Positions 1 to 10,985 of a stretch of DNA of 64,000 nucleotides are shown piece by piece. Where the stretch lies: positions 4,937,242 to 5,001,241 of the forward strand of contig JAJHZJ010000252.1 in NCBI GenBank assembly GCA_023548195.1. Direction: 5' to 3'. The stretch comes from Bettongia penicillata ogilbyi (taxonomy: Eukaryota > Chordata > Mammalia > Diprotodontia > Potoroidae). Below the pieces are notes generated by a model. The model was not told the DNA's origin. It ran no database searches and saw nothing but the letters and a program-made list of their open reading frames with translations. A program made the position numbers and the translations under genes. The number at the start of each line of letters is the position of its first letter. Position 1 is the first letter of the stretch.

Positions 1-997
1 AGGACAAACACGCACACAAAACTTTTTCAAATATTCAATATCCTTCAACCTTCAGATCTTTGAATTCCGTTGCACAAAAGATCATCTTAAAATCAGAATT
101 ATTTTCTAATTACTGTACAGGTTCACATGTGTATCTGAATTAGCGGGGAAGGGGAAGGGATGGCAACTCATTGACTATACCTGGGCCTAATGATAACAGA
201 ATTGATTCATTTATTTTAGGAGGAAAGAAGAAAAGTAAAATAATGACTTCAGAACTAATCTAGTGTTTCTTGAGTACCTCCTGGGTGCAAGATACTGTGC
301 TAAATTCTATGTATGCCACAAAAAAGTTAGACGATAGCATCCAGCTTAGTTACCTTACCCTCAAGAAATTTGTAGCAAACTGTGAAATAGCCTGAAATGA
401 ATTTTGACTATCAAAAGTTCCTTAAAAGAAAAAAATTGCTGAGTGGACTTTAAAATTTAAATTAATTAAAGAAAAGTTGGGGGTTTTTGCTGTTTTTGAT
501 TTTTAGAGAATTGAAATTCTGAAGAAAGATGCCTAAGAAAAAATGTTTGATGTTCTGGTGATGTAAAGTTTATATAAGATGACTCTGGACGAAATCTTAA
601 ATCAATCCAATTTTCTTCCTCTGGGCGTGCCTGAATATTAGATAATTATGTTGGAAAGAAAGTTGGAAAGAATTAGAAAAAGCTAAAACACATGAGGGAG
701 AGCGTGTTTTACAACGTTGCCAAATTATTTTATCATCGTGCATGTTAATATTTTGAAAAATATCTTAATGAATGCAATATGTGTCAAAATCACATTTCTT
801 ACCATGCTTTCCAATTTCCACTTTTGTTTTTTAAAGTTCTTTTTTTATAGCAAATTAAACAATCATCAACAATCACAAATACTTCAAGACACAAAGAACA
901 GGGAAGAGAACTATGGAAGAAACTTAACTTCTGCCAATTTTTATTTTTTATTTTCTGGTTTGTTGTTGCTTTTTGAGGAAACATATATAGCTATATA
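1..997. other. Unassigned AT-rich sequence
   Basis: The first ~22 bases (aggacaaacacgcacacaaa) look like the A/C-rich tail of a WSINE1-like SINE whose body lies outside the window. The remainder holds no recognisable gene or repeat. The open frames here are short, lack protein-like composition and are not supported. Confidence 0.4.
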
Positions 998-1155
998 GCA
1001 CAGTGAACAGAAAAAAATACTTGGAAACCAGAAGGCCTGAGTGCAAATCTTACCTCAAATACTTACCGGCTGTGGGATTTAATCTCTCTCAGTTTCAGTT
1101 TCCTTATCTGTAAATGGGGATGATAATAGCACTGATATGTGAGGGTCAGATTTAT
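998..1155 (+). repeat. CORE-SINE (MIR-type) fragment
   Basis: The sequence follows the MIR layout: a tRNA-like 'cagaaggcctgagtgcaaatc' region, then a core around 'cttaccggctgtgggattt', then 'cagtttccttatctgtaaat ggggatgataatagcac'. It is old and diverged. Confidence 0.7.
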
Positions 1156-1560
1156 ATATACATGCACACACATCCAGATACACATATATGTATATATTAA
1201 TATTATCAACATATAATTAGTATATATTATTAATATACTTCAGTGCAAGTATATGAGATATACGTTATATACTTATATAATGTATATATATATCATATGT
1301 ATATCATATATTGTTTCTTTATAAAATATGTAACAGTATTTACTTAATGTTTTAAGGTTTGCACAGATATATAATATATGCTCCACCAACCTTAAAATAT
1401 TATATAAATTCTATTACATATTTTTAAAAATACACAATGTATGTCTTTGATGTTACATATAACATATTATTCTATGACTTAACATATAAATGCCATTACA
1501 TATTTTTTAAAAGAAATATATATATATATAAACTTTAGTAAATAAGATATCCAAAGTAAT
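1156..1560. repeat. AT-rich low-complexity tract
   Basis: Long runs of ta/at dinucleotides (tatatata, atatataatatatg) dominate. No coding or RNA feature is visible. Confidence 0.8.
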
Positions 1561-1591
1561 TTATTAAGTTCCTTAGTCTAAAAGGGTCTCC

Positions 1592-1781
1592 CATTACATC
1601 CTGGGCCATCTCCAGTCATCCTGATGAATATCTGGCCATTGGACCCAGATGGCTCTGGAGGAGAAAGTGAGGCTAGTGACTTTGGACAGTCCTCCCTCCC
1701 TCAAATCAAAATCAACTGCAAGTCATTTCATCACTTCCCTGATATCATGGCCCTCTTCAAAAAAGGACAAACTCAACAATA
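1592..1781 (+). repeat. WSINE1-like SINE, 3' part
   Basis: Contains the tail block 'tcctgggccatctccagtca', then a 'ggacccagatggctctggag' segment, and ends in 'aaaggacaaactcaac'. The same block occurs at 9358, 12308, 15777 and 33755. The tRNA-like head is missing, so this is a 5'-truncated insertion. Confidence 0.75.
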
Positions 1782-1881
1782 GTACTTAACTTAAAAATAT
1801 TTTATAAATGCTAGCTTTTATGATTAGTCATAAACTGCTTTGTTTGTATTCTCTTCTACACATCTTACAGAAGATATATTG

Positions 1882-1940
1882 GCAGTGAATATATTTTCTG
1901 AGTTCAAACGACAGTCTCAGCAGTATTTTGGGAGACCTTA
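1882..1940 (+). repeat. 59-bp near-identical copy of a hAT transposase segment
   Basis: This segment matches 3155-3213 with a single difference (t versus c at the 22nd base). The flanks of the two copies do not match. The 3155 copy lies in a decayed hAT transposase reading frame. See findings. Confidence 0.9.
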
Positions 1941-2300
1941 CTTACTGTGAAGAACCAGTATCCAATACTACATTAGAATGTGAAACCATCATCCTGGGTT
2001 CTCAAGGGCTATGGCAAAATGAAGAGCAAGCTCCAACAGGTCCGACCATGATGGAAAAGCTTTGAGTGTGGTCCCTGGAAACTTGCTATGCCTGCTTTCT
2101 AAGGACCTGTTTAGCTAAGGAGAGAAAAACTGCTTACTTGGTCATAAATTTTTGGCCTTGTCAATCTCTGAAACAAAACAGAGAATGGTTCTCAATCTCA
2201 TACAGGCCTCTTTCCATTTCTTTATCCATCTTGGAGCAGCTCCACTATCTCAAATTTGTGAAAAAGATTTCCCTGAGGGTAAAAAGTGGATCGTGAATTC
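1941..2300. other. Unassigned sequence
   Basis: No gene, RNA or familiar repeat was recognised. The two 76-codon open frames here overlap each other in different frames and show no motif. Confidence 0.4.
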
Positions 2301-2304
2301 AGAA

Positions 2305-2475
2305 AGAGACATTTCAAGATCTTCTATTCCAAACCTTTTCATTTTATGGATAAGGAAACATAAACCCAGGAAAGTCAAATGACTTAGTCAAAGTCACACA
2401 GAAAGCTAATGGTGGAACTGGGATTGAAATACAGGTTCTAATGAACTGCTAATTATACCATGCCATGCTGCTGAC
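2305..2475 (-). repeat. CORE-SINE (MIR-type) fragment, reverse
   Basis: Read on the plus strand it gives the reverse MIR signature 'tggataaggaaac', then 'agtcaaagtcacacag', then 'gaactgggattgaaatacag'. Confidence 0.65.
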
Positions 2476-2534
2476 CTTGGAAATATGGGTTCACATTTGT
2501 AAACTGGCCTGCAAAAATAGCTATTTTCTAAAGC

Positions 2535-2899
2535 AAGGGTTCAGATTAGACCCGTATCTGTTTTCAAAAGCTAGGAATTTAAATCTTTAAATAAAATTTT
2601 ATTGGAATGTGGCCATGCTCATCTGTTTACATGTTGTTTGTCTACAGCTGGCTGCTTTCCTGCTTCACCAGCAGAATGATTAGCCCCTATGGCATGCTGG
2701 TGCTCTTATCACTTCAAATGCTGCTTGGACACATTACAAATCACAGGGACACGGTTAACAGCATTTCAAGTGCCATGTGTATCACTGTAATGTGACATTT
2801 TATTTTATTTTTATCATTGCATGGCTATACTGTCAAAACAAGAAGGGGAAAAAAGTTTTATTACCTTTTTTTTAAGGTCAAGGCTAAAACTGAAATTTT
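2535..2899 (+). mobile_element. hAT DNA transposon, non-coding part
   Basis: The stretch 'aaataaaattttattggaat', continuing through 'gtggccatgctcatctgttt' and 'gctggctgctttcctgcttc', follows the layout of an ancient mammalian hAT repeat. Family and subfamily are from recognition only. It sits directly before the transposase remnant, so the two may be parts of one element. Confidence 0.6.
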
Positions 2900-3580
2900 T
2901 CTGAACTACCTTCAGTCACTATGATTGAAAACTGAATGGCTGTGGAAATTAGCTTTTGCTTCAGACTTGAAAATACTTCATGATGAATTCAGCCGAAAAT
3001 CACAAGGCAAATGGAGCTTACATGTGAAACATATACTGTGGTAAAGTCAGTTGGATGGCAACTAACATTATTTGAATCTCAAGTAATACAAGGTGCTTCA
3101 TACACTTCCTGTGCTATACAGTTAAAACAAGAATCTCCATTCCCACACAAATTTGCAGTGAATATATTTTCTGAGCTCAAACGACAGTCTCAGCAGTATT
3201 TTGGGAGACCTTAATGCAAGTGCAAAATACGATTTCCATATTTCAAAATCCATTTAACTGTACAATTGAGGAGTTTCTACCCAATCTTCAATTATAAGTG
3301 ATTAACTTGCAATGTAATGGCATGCAAAAAGGCAAATAATAAGAGAAGACTCTAATAGAATTCTACAAATGCTTCCCAAATGATGAATATACTCAATTAA
3401 AGTCATATGATCATGAACTGACATCAATATTTGGCAGTATCTATCTGTGAAACGGCATTTTCCAAGATAAAATATGTATAATCTCATTATGGATTTACGT
3501 TAACAGATGAAAATTTATAATTGATTTTGGATATAGGAAACATAAATTTTGAATCCCAATTAAGTGAAATGTTATTTTTT
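2900..3580 (+). pseudogene. Decayed hAT-family transposase, C-terminal half
   Basis: A conceptual reading gives separate in-frame blocks. One is 'CETYTVVKSVGWQLTLFESQ' at 3023-3082, followed by 'FAVNIFSELKRQ' near 3150. Further on are 'EFLPNLQL' near 3270 and 'SYDHELTSIFGS' near 3405-3440. After a one-base loss come 'CETAFSKIKYV' and 'LTDENL' near 3450-3500. Blocks of this kind and order are typical of the Charlie-like hAT transposases related to the domesticated ZBED5/GTF2IRD2 proteins; the last ones belong to the hAT C-terminal dimerisation region. At least three internal stops and one frameshift show it is dead. No zinc-finger N-terminus was seen. Confidence 0.7.
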
Positions 3581-3599
3581 GAAAAATCCATTCTTCTCA

Positions 3600-4110
3600 T
3601 GAGTAGATGTCTAAAAAATTGTACTCATTTTTATGTCTTAATTTTATCAATGAAAATTTTATGACAATTTACTCTCTTGTTATATACGTACCTGTAAAAT
3701 AACCTTGGTTTTACCCCTTATCTCTGCACACTGCTGCCATTTTACTGTCTTTAATGCTTCAAGTATTTATTATTCCATCATGGTAGATGGATTGCAACCC
3801 TTCTCTACTTTTGTAAATGCAAATAAATTGTTGTGTCCAAAAAACCCACAAAAATCATTGGCCCATGGTCAGTTTTCAATTTTATGAACTTCTTCTCTTC
3901 ACATGGCCAGGTTGGTCCTCAGACAATTAGTATATGATTCTTTATCATACAGACCCACATACTCAAAATCTTTATGCCTTGGTTGGATCTGCTTGAGCTT
4001 ATGTTCCACTGATGTTGTCTACGAGAAGCCAAAATGACTTCTGTGGGTATGAGGTAGCAAACAGCAGAGTTGGGTGGTTAACACTTTTATCTTTCCAAAA
4101 AACCTTATTA
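3600..4110. other. Unassigned sequence
   Basis: No recognisable gene or repeat. The 3' end of the hAT element may extend a little into it. Confidence 0.35.
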
Positions 4111-4114
4111 TCTG

Positions 4115-4445
4115 TTCTTCTCTTACAAAATCTTAATTGGCTCCCCATTGTCTACAGTATGAAATCAGAATTCCTTTGCCTTACGTCCTCACCTGCCTTT
4201 CTAGTGTTCTCTATCACTAATTTCCCACACAAACCCTCTACTTCAGTCAAATTGCTCTATTTGTTGGTCTCAGAACATATACTATGACTCTCCATTTCCT
4301 TGTCTTTTCCCGCACTTCACTTCCCCATCTTTCCTCCTTTTCCCCTACTTACTAACCTACCTCCATGCCCCAAGAGACTGCCTTCCTCTTATAGCAGCTG
4401 ATGGATCTCCCAATTCTGAGTACAGATCCTCCAAAGAATGGTACT
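4115..4445 (+). repeat. L2 LINE 3' fragment
   Basis: Pyrimidine-rich L2 3' sequence: 'cttaattggctccccattgt', then 'tacagtatgaaatcagaatt', then the 'ctttgccttacgtcctcacc' region. It encodes only a degraded C-terminal part of the L2 reverse-transcriptase ORF. Confidence 0.65.
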
Positions 4446-4473
4446 CTAGATTCAAGGTACTCATCCTCTAAGC

Positions 4474-4667
4474 CAGTGGTGTCAAATTCAAATAAAAATA
4501 GATCCCTGCTGGCAGCATATTAACTTAGAAAACCATACATTAACATTATCTCTATGGTGTTGTATTTTTATTTTAAACATTTCTCAATTACATTTTAATC
4601 GGTTCTAGCATCACTCCAGAGTCTCATTGACTGCATGGGTCAGACAGCCAGGAGTTTGATATGTCTG
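4474..4667. mobile_element. Non-autonomous hAT element
   Basis: The element starts cagtggtgtcaaattc and ends with the inverted counterpart gagtttgatatgtctg. The flanking 8-mers ctctaagc (4466-4473) and ccctaaaa (4668-4675) agree at 5 of 8 positions, as expected of an old hAT duplication. A related copy lies at about 57787-57964. Confidence 0.65.
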
Positions 4668-6175
4668 CCCTAAAAAACTAATGAGCTCCCACCATTCTCT
4701 TTACCTCTAATAGCCAAGGGATCTAATTAGTGTAGAGTAAAGTTACATAATGAAATGGCATAGCAAGAAAATAGCAGCAAAACATTTACTTCATTAATTG
4801 GGATACACTGTCTCAAGAATACATGTAATATCAGTGAGGAGAATGGACAGAGGGACCATGTGTGGAGGGGCACACACATAAGGAACGCATGTGGCCAGGT
4901 ACACAAGTAGACTGTCGACGTCAATCTTTAATCTACTGGTTCACTGACTTAGTGACGTCATTGCACTGCTCTGTTATGGGAGAAATACATCCAATCTGAG
5001 TTCATGAGGAAAGCAACTGCTGCCCAATATATATTTACCAGAATGCACAAATTGTGGAGGGTAATATCTGGCTTTTATTTTTATGCTCAAGTATAGGTTC
5101 AAGCCTCAGAGAAAACCTGAACAAGCATGAGGATTCTGATGAGGCTTCTTATAGGAAAAAGTACATCAGAGCAACAGAGAAATAGTTCTTTTACATATCG
5201 CAATTTTATACATTCCTTTAGGCCATAAAAGTTAAAAAGAAGATAGATCTATAATCCCATACTTGCTTCAATGTCAATCAAGTTACAGATTAAACTACAT
5301 TTAGAGGATTCAAAATCAGGACAGGGCAGCAAGAAAGCTGACAAAGAGCCACTGAGATTCCTTTTCTGTCTTGTTATCTAAGGAATACTTAAAGCTCTTA
5401 AGTAAAATTTTACATCCTGTGGGACAGGTTTTGCTTAGTTAATATTATAGGTTATATTATTTATATATAGGTTGATATTAAGGAAAGATACTGGAGGAAA
5501 GAAAGCAGATAAAAAATTTCCATAATAGCTCCTAGTCAGACTCTTGCCACCTGGTCTCAGTCTCTGCCTACTGCTGCTGAGCTGAATGTGTGCCTGGGAA
5601 ACCTCTAGTTCTGCCTCAGCTGAAGTTCTTGGCCTTTCTTCCTCAAGGGAAGAGAAGGCACTGCTAGGCTCTTTTTGCTTAACTTCCATGGGATTTTTCT
5701 TACTCTTTCAAAAAAGGCAGAAATCCTTGCTCTGGCAAACAAAAAGTCTTCATGTTTTCCTGTGTAATTCCCATCAGAGTCCTGGATAAACCTTTGATCT
5801 CCAACTGGAGACTCTCAAACTAAGTGCCAGCTGATGTTTTTAATCTTATTTTTTTCCTTTGAACATCTTTTGCCTGATAGAGCAGTCTGGGTCACTGTCA
5901 GAGACCTCGCTCTAGTTTATAGTGAACATCAGCATACCTCTCAATCTTAGCCTCTGAAAGTGAAACTATTAAACCTGGTTTAGGGGAGTCTCAATAACTA
6001 ACAGTTGAAATTTTGGGTTCCCCAGTTTTTCAAACCTAAGTGTCTTTAGTTCTCTCAAATAGACAGAGAGAAGTCGGGGGTGGAAAAGACATATGGAGAT
6101 TTAGTCAGCCACACATTAAAAGGGAACGTGAGGTACCCCTTTGAGCTCCTGTCTGCTGATACAAGTTTCCAGTGC
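4668..6175. other. Unassigned unique-looking sequence
   Basis: I recognise no repeat or gene in this 1.5 kb. A minus-strand open frame (5435-5689, 84 codons) begins MEVKQKEPSSAFSSLEEERP. It has no family resemblance I can name and no upstream features, so it is not annotated as a gene. Confidence 0.35.
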
Positions 6176-6177
6176 CT

Positions 6178-6470
6178 TAAGATACCGATTCAAATACCAC
6201 CTCCTCCATGGAGTCCTCCCTAACCAAGGTAGGCAGAGATAGTCTCACCCTCCTCTGAACTCCTCCAGCACTTGCAGTTGGGGATATTCATTTAGCACTC
6301 ATCATGCAATAACTTATACTGTTAATTACCTTTTCATCTTTATGCATCATGTTCTCCCAATTAGATTGGAAGCTTCTGAGGGCAGGAATCATCATCTAGA
6401 CATTTCTATACTCCCCTACCCAACCTGGTATATTGTGAATAAGTGCTCACTGTGATCATTGATTCATTTT
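6178..6470 (+). repeat. L2 LINE 3' end
   Basis: Typical L2 3' terminal sequence: 'ctcctccatggagtcctccc', then 'agattggaagcttctgaggg caggaatcatc', then 'gaataagtgctcactg'. Confidence 0.7.
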
Positions 6471-7350
6471 TTTAAAAAAGCATATAATTTAAATTTGTAC
6501 TCTATTCTATTGATATCCTCACTCAGTGCTCATCCCGGATGTTGATATTAGTGGCTGCTATTGAAGTCAATGGCAATACTTCTGTCATATCAAATGGGAA
6601 AAAAAAAAGATTCATTCATTTCCTGGTTTTCTTAGTGAGTCAGAGGGGAAAGTATTTTACCTCTTCTCTAGGGCCCCCTCTCCCCAAAAGGTTACTGATG
6701 TGAAATATTATTGTCTGGATGCTTCATTTCTGACATGGTCATTTAAAATCCCCCTTTAAAGGACTACACATTGCAGGGAGCAAATGTAACAGTATTTTGG
6801 CCTCTCTTTCCCAGATGGTAGGCTGAATGAAAGAGCTCAGTCTCATTAGTCTCTGACTATTGAATGTGCTTTCTCAGAGGGGTTTTTACTTCTCACCCAC
6901 ATAATACTCCTCTCTCCTACAGATGGTGACTCTGGCCTAGTTACTGAGTAGGAGGAGGGAATGAATTGATCCAGGAAAAACTGTGAATCGTTATGAATTG
7001 CCTTGTGTTAGAGCCATGAACTCTGGGACACAGAAGCGTCTTTTAACTCTCTTGTGTTTTGTGTACTTTTCTAGTCAACGTAAGGATGAATCTTCCTAGA
7101 ATTAAAATATAATATTCTGAGTCATGGGGTTATGGATGTTTCTAATATTGGAGAAAGTGAAATGTCTTTACCATATTCTCAGTCTATTTATCTTCTTAAA
7201 GCATTTTTTTTTATTTATAATAAACAATATTTTTCTCATAATGGTGAATACAGGCATTAAATATGAAGAAAAAAATAAACACATGCCTCATAAATTTGTT
7301 GGTTAATGTAGAATTTAGCATGAAGCAAACTTGTTGAAAAAGCAGTTCCA
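6471..7350. other. Unassigned sequence
   Basis: Nothing recognisable apart from short T- and A-runs. Confidence 0.35.
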
Positions 7351-7570
7351 ATGGAAGGTGTTAGAAACTCTAGCTTCCCTGTCCTTCTTCAAGATTCAGC
7401 TCAAATCCCCCCTTCTAGAGTAGGCCTCCCCATTCCCATCATCCAGTTTCTCTTCCTTCTGATGGTCAGGCCCCTGGACATGCTCCCTGCTCCCCTCCCC
7501 CAAAGTTTCCTTGAATTTTCTTACATGGTCAAGTCTCTATGGACCCATTCCAATAGTGCTGTCAACTGGC
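7351..7570 (+). repeat. L2 LINE 3' fragment
   Basis: The 'ccctgtccttcttcaagatt cagctcaaatcc' block is the standard start of the L2 3' terminal region, here diverged. Confidence 0.55.
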
Positions 7571-7576
7571 CATTCC

Positions 7577-7624
7577 TTGGCCTATGCCAAATTTCCATAG
7601 GCCAAATTTGGCCTATGCCAAATG
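7577..7624. repeat. Short direct and inverted repeat cluster
   Basis: The unit ggcctatgccaaat occurs twice directly, and an inverted cousin (ataggccaaat) sits between the copies. A small hairpin is possible. No function is implied. Confidence 0.6.
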
Positions 7625-8040
7625 TCTAGGGCTGGATTTGAACTCAGACCTATCTCTGTTACTTCTTACCTGGTTCAACTCTTCATTGTCTTCAGGATTG
7701 CCCCTGGCCACTTCCCACCCTTGATCCAATCTAGACCCCATTCTGCCTTGGCTATGTGGTCCAGGTTCAAGCATCCCAGATTACATGGCCACTCCTAGAT
7801 CCTTCTCTGTTCCCACAGTCTTCTGTACAAAAGATTCATCTTGTCTCCATTAAAGTGCTCAGATTCCTTAAGGGTCTAGCCAGTAGTTCAGGTTCAGTCT
7901 GGCCAGTAGTACGGATTTTTAGCATTACATCCACCCTGACCTGTGCTCTAATAGACCTTGTCTTTGACTGAAAAAAGGCTTGGGGTCAAAATCATTCAAG
8001 GTAGGACGCATGTGTTGCTATTTTGGGGTCCCAGCACCCT
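7625..8040. other. Mostly unassigned sequence with a SINE-like scrap
   Basis: Positions 7628-7655 (tagggctggatttgaactcag) resemble a reverse tRNA-SINE head. The rest may be degraded L2 but could not be assigned. Confidence 0.35.
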
Positions 8041-8300
8041 TATACCTCAACACTTCTTCCAAAAAATTACCCTCCATTTATCTTGTACATACAGTTATTT
8101 ACTATTGTTACTGCTATTTTTTACTACTATATTTACTATTTTAAGTTATTTAACATTTATTTTGTTTTCTCTATTAAATGGTGAGCTCCTTGACAGAATG
8201 GACCATGCTTTTATTTTTTGTTGTCTCTCACCAACCCCATCTCTAACAGAAGGCTTGCCATCTAGAAACTACTTAATAACACTTATATACTGACTGACTA
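8041..8300 (+). repeat. L2-type LINE 3' end
   Basis: 'taaatggtgagctccttgac' is followed by 'agaatggaccatgcttttat' and ends in 'tatactgactgactag', the usual L2 3' order. Confidence 0.65.
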
Positions 8301-8555
8301 GTAGCTAAAGGGACCACACATGGAAGCAGCCAAGGTTCCTTATTGATGAGCAATGAAACAAGAGGGGACTTTTTCATAAGGATGGTCCAGAAGCAAATAA
8401 TTCGATAGAAACAAATAATACCTCCAAGTTCAGTGTTTAATAACAAAAATTTACATTTACGTAGTACTTTGTGCTTTCATCCAGACCTGTAATTTCTTTA
8501 ATATGGGAAACTCCTAGTATTAAAATCCAACAAATTGTCAGAGATCTGTAATCTT

Positions 8556-8688
8556 TTCTTTTTTGAGGTAAGTAGGGTAAAGTGACTTGCCCAGGGTCAT
8601 ACTGCTGGTGTCTAGGGCTGGGTTTGAACTCAGACCTATCCTGAATCTAGGGCTGAGTGCTCTATCCACCCCACCACCTAGCTGCCCC
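8556..8688 (-). repeat. tRNA/CORE-SINE, reverse, with target-site duplication
   Basis: Reverse SINE head: 'gtgacttgcccagggtcata' is followed by 'gggtttgaactcagacctat' and ends 'ccaccacctagctgcccc'. The flanks agagatctgtaatctt (8540-8555) and agaaatctataatctt (8689-8704) match at 14 of 16 positions. This marks a retroposition that split an older sequence continuing to about 8830. Confidence 0.8.
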
Positions 8689-8859
8689 AGAAATCTATAA
8701 TCTTAAAGAGTTGCCTGGGACATAATGAGGTTAAATAATTTGGTCTCATAGCTGGTGTTGAGGCAATATTTAAATCAAAGTCCTCCTAGCTCCTGGCTAT
8801 GTGATTCCATTTTCTATATTGCCCCGACTCTTAAAGTTACACAGTTTTATATAACTGAT

Positions 8860-9004
8860 CAATAAACCCTTTTTAAGCCCCTACTGTGTTCAAGGCATTG
8901 TACTAGGTCCTAGAAATACAAAGACAAAAATGAAAGAGTCCCTGTCTTAAGAAGCTTACATTCCAGAGGGAAAGGAAGGAAGAACTATTTATTAAGCCCC
9001 TACT
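8860..9004 (+). repeat. L2/CORE-type terminal fragment
   Basis: Two successive 'tattaagcccctactgtgtt'-like motifs are present, with 'gtactaggtcctagaaatac' between them. This motif set is common in mammalian L2-associated repeats. The second copy is interrupted by the composite SINE at 9014. Confidence 0.55.
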
Positions 9005-9013
9005 ACGTGTCAG

Positions 9014-9535
9014 CTTGTGTGGGGTGTTCAGGGAGTAACAGAACCTCTGGTGTAAAGGCCCTCAGAGCCCTTTTCAGGCTACTTATCCTGCATTGGTATT
9101 CGCTAACTCTCATCTGTGGATCCCAGAAACTGTAGCACGCTCACTGGTCCATACCCCTGTAAACCATCTAGTCAGGCAGGCTACATCAGGTTGAGCCTAT
9201 TGGAGGGGTCTCAAAACCATCAGCGAGGTAAGTAAACGTTGACCCCAAGCATGCGAAGACTTCCCCCTGCGAAGTGGAGAGATGAGAATAATTTGTTCCA
9301 ATGGCCATGAAGGCAGCTGAAGAAGGTGCTGTGGTCAAACATCAAACATGCCAAGGTCATCCACTGCGTCCTGGGCCATCACCAGTCATCCTGATATTGC
9401 ACCTTGATGACTCAGAAAGAGAGAGTGAAGTTGATGATTTTATGCAACTCTGCCTCCCTTAAATACAATTCACTTAAAAGTCAAGACATTGTGATGCCAT
9501 TGGCCCTCTTTGAGTGTGCAGGACAAACAAGTACA
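9014..9535 (+). mobile_element. Composite ~522-bp SINE with WSINE1-like tail
   Basis: A ~340-bp head (containing 'ggggtctcaaaaccatcagc' and 'gcatgcgaagacttccccct') is joined to the 'tcctgggccatc' tail block and ends in 'ggacaaacaagtacaa'. Flanking acgtgtcag (9005-9013) and acatgtcag (9536-9544) match at 8 of 9 positions, and the interrupted L2/MIR sequence resumes on the far side. Head and tail therefore moved as one unit. The head differs from the tRNA/CORE head of the related SINE at 15642. I cannot name its source gene. Confidence 0.75.
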
Positions 9536-9544
9536 ACATGTCAG

Positions 9545-9830
9545 GTACTGTACTAAGAACTTTACAAAGATCTCATCTGATCCTTGCAACAATCCTGGGA
9601 GGAAGGTGGTATTATTATCCTTGAGCATGGAACAGTTATTAAGTGACATACCCAGGGTTACACAGATGATAAATACCTGAGGCTGGATTTTAGTCTCAGC
9701 ACACAATAAGATAAATGGCATATTTATCTGTCTCCACATTTGATAAATGAGGAAATGGGAGCAAATAGGTAGTTAATGACAGAGCTGGGATTGGAACTTG
9801 GATCTTCTGAGTCAATGACCTTCTCTCTCT
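9545..9830 (-). repeat. CORE-SINE (MIR-type) fragments, reverse
   Basis: Reverse MIR signatures appear twice: 'gtactgtactaagaacttta' leading into 'tacccagggttacacag', then 'gataaatgaggaaatggg' leading into 'agctgggattggaacttgg'. Probably two abutting copies. Confidence 0.65.
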
Positions 9831-10151
9831 ACCTACACAGTACCCAATATAGTCAACTCTTGATTTGTTGTGCTGACAGAAAGATGCAGAATCTGAAAGT
9901 AATAGAGTGATATGCTACTTGGCCCCAGAAAGCATAACCAAGGACAAAGGAAAGAAGGCTCCATAAGGAAGATTTTTCTCTAAATGTAAGGAATAAGACA
10001 GTGGTAGCAGTTGGAGTAACCTAAAAACCAGAATGGATAGCCTGTCTAGGTAGTGAGATTTTTATCATTAGAAGTATCTTGGTGGAGGTTGAATGAATCA
10101 GGGATGTTGTAAAGGAGAATACTTTGGATCAGCTTAGATGGCTTCTGAAGG
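9831..10151. other. Unassigned sequence
   Basis: No recognisable feature. Confidence 0.35.
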
Positions 10152-10412
10152 CAGGTAGGTGTCAGAGTGGATAGAGTCCAGGGTCTGCAGCCAGGAAGAT
10201 TCATCTTCCTGAGTTCAAATCTGGTTTCAGACACTTGCTAGTCATGTGACCCTGGGTAAGTCACTTAACCCTGTTTGCCTCAATTTCTTCACCTGTAAAA
10301 TGAGCTAGAGAAGGAAATAGCAAACCACTCTGGTATCTATGCCAAGAAAACCCTAAATGGGATCATGAAGACTTGGATACAACTCAAAAATGACTGAACA
10401 GAGACAACAATA
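10152..10412 (+). repeat. tRNA-headed SINE with RTE-like tail
   Basis: The head is 'ggcaggtaggtgtcagagtg', with 'gagttcaaatctggtttcag' as the B-box-like part. The core is 'gtgaccctgggtaagtcact'. The tail is 'gccaagaaaaccctaaatgg' ending in 'gactgaacagagacaacaa'. The tail type points to RTE/BovB-driven retroposition. It is nearly full length. Confidence 0.8.
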
Positions 10413-10985
10413 CGGCTTTCAAGATCCCTTCTAGCTCTGATATTCTGAGATTTCCCACTCCAATTGCCATGCTCTTAAACCACACTGCCTCTAGCTTTGC
10501 TCAGTCTTTAGAATGGGATGTAGTAGGTAGTTAATGTTGAGGGGCTTTTTGCAGGGGAGAAGAGGAGAGGAAGAGCTGTAGTGGGAGACACCAGTAGATT
10601 TCCCTTTTTAATTGTCTTTTTTGTCTAATATTAAAAATTAACTTGGAATCTCTGAATCTATACCAGCTGAAGAGACGGAGTTGGGGCTCCGGAGTCATTA
10701 AGATCTTAAGGTATCTTTAGAGAATAATCCACCAGTTTGACCTTTTCCTACAGTTTGGGAATATACTTTTAATGTAACTCCCTATGCTCTGACTACAGAG
10801 GTCTTAATAGGCATAATTTAATGGGCCTTAAGGTAGTCTTGAAGACTTTGATTTCCAGCCAAAGGGCTACAAAGACTTTTCTAACTACGTGAAATCCCCA
10901 AATATTGAGGGAAGGGAGAGGGGAGAGAAAGGCCTGGAATTTACATCTTTTTGAACTCTTTGAAGAAGAGAAACTGAATCTTTAG
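10413..10985. other. Unassigned sequence
   Basis: No recognisable gene or repeat. Confidence 0.35.

Noticed and set aside
5435..5689. 84-codon minus-strand frame beginning MEVKQKEPSSAFSS
   Set aside because: Its composition is protein-like for the first 60 residues, but I cannot match it to any family and it has no exon signals. A protein search would decide.
7958..8293. 111-codon plus-strand hydrophobic frame
   Set aside because: It lies largely on an L2 3' end; the hydrophobic composition comes from T-rich sequence.
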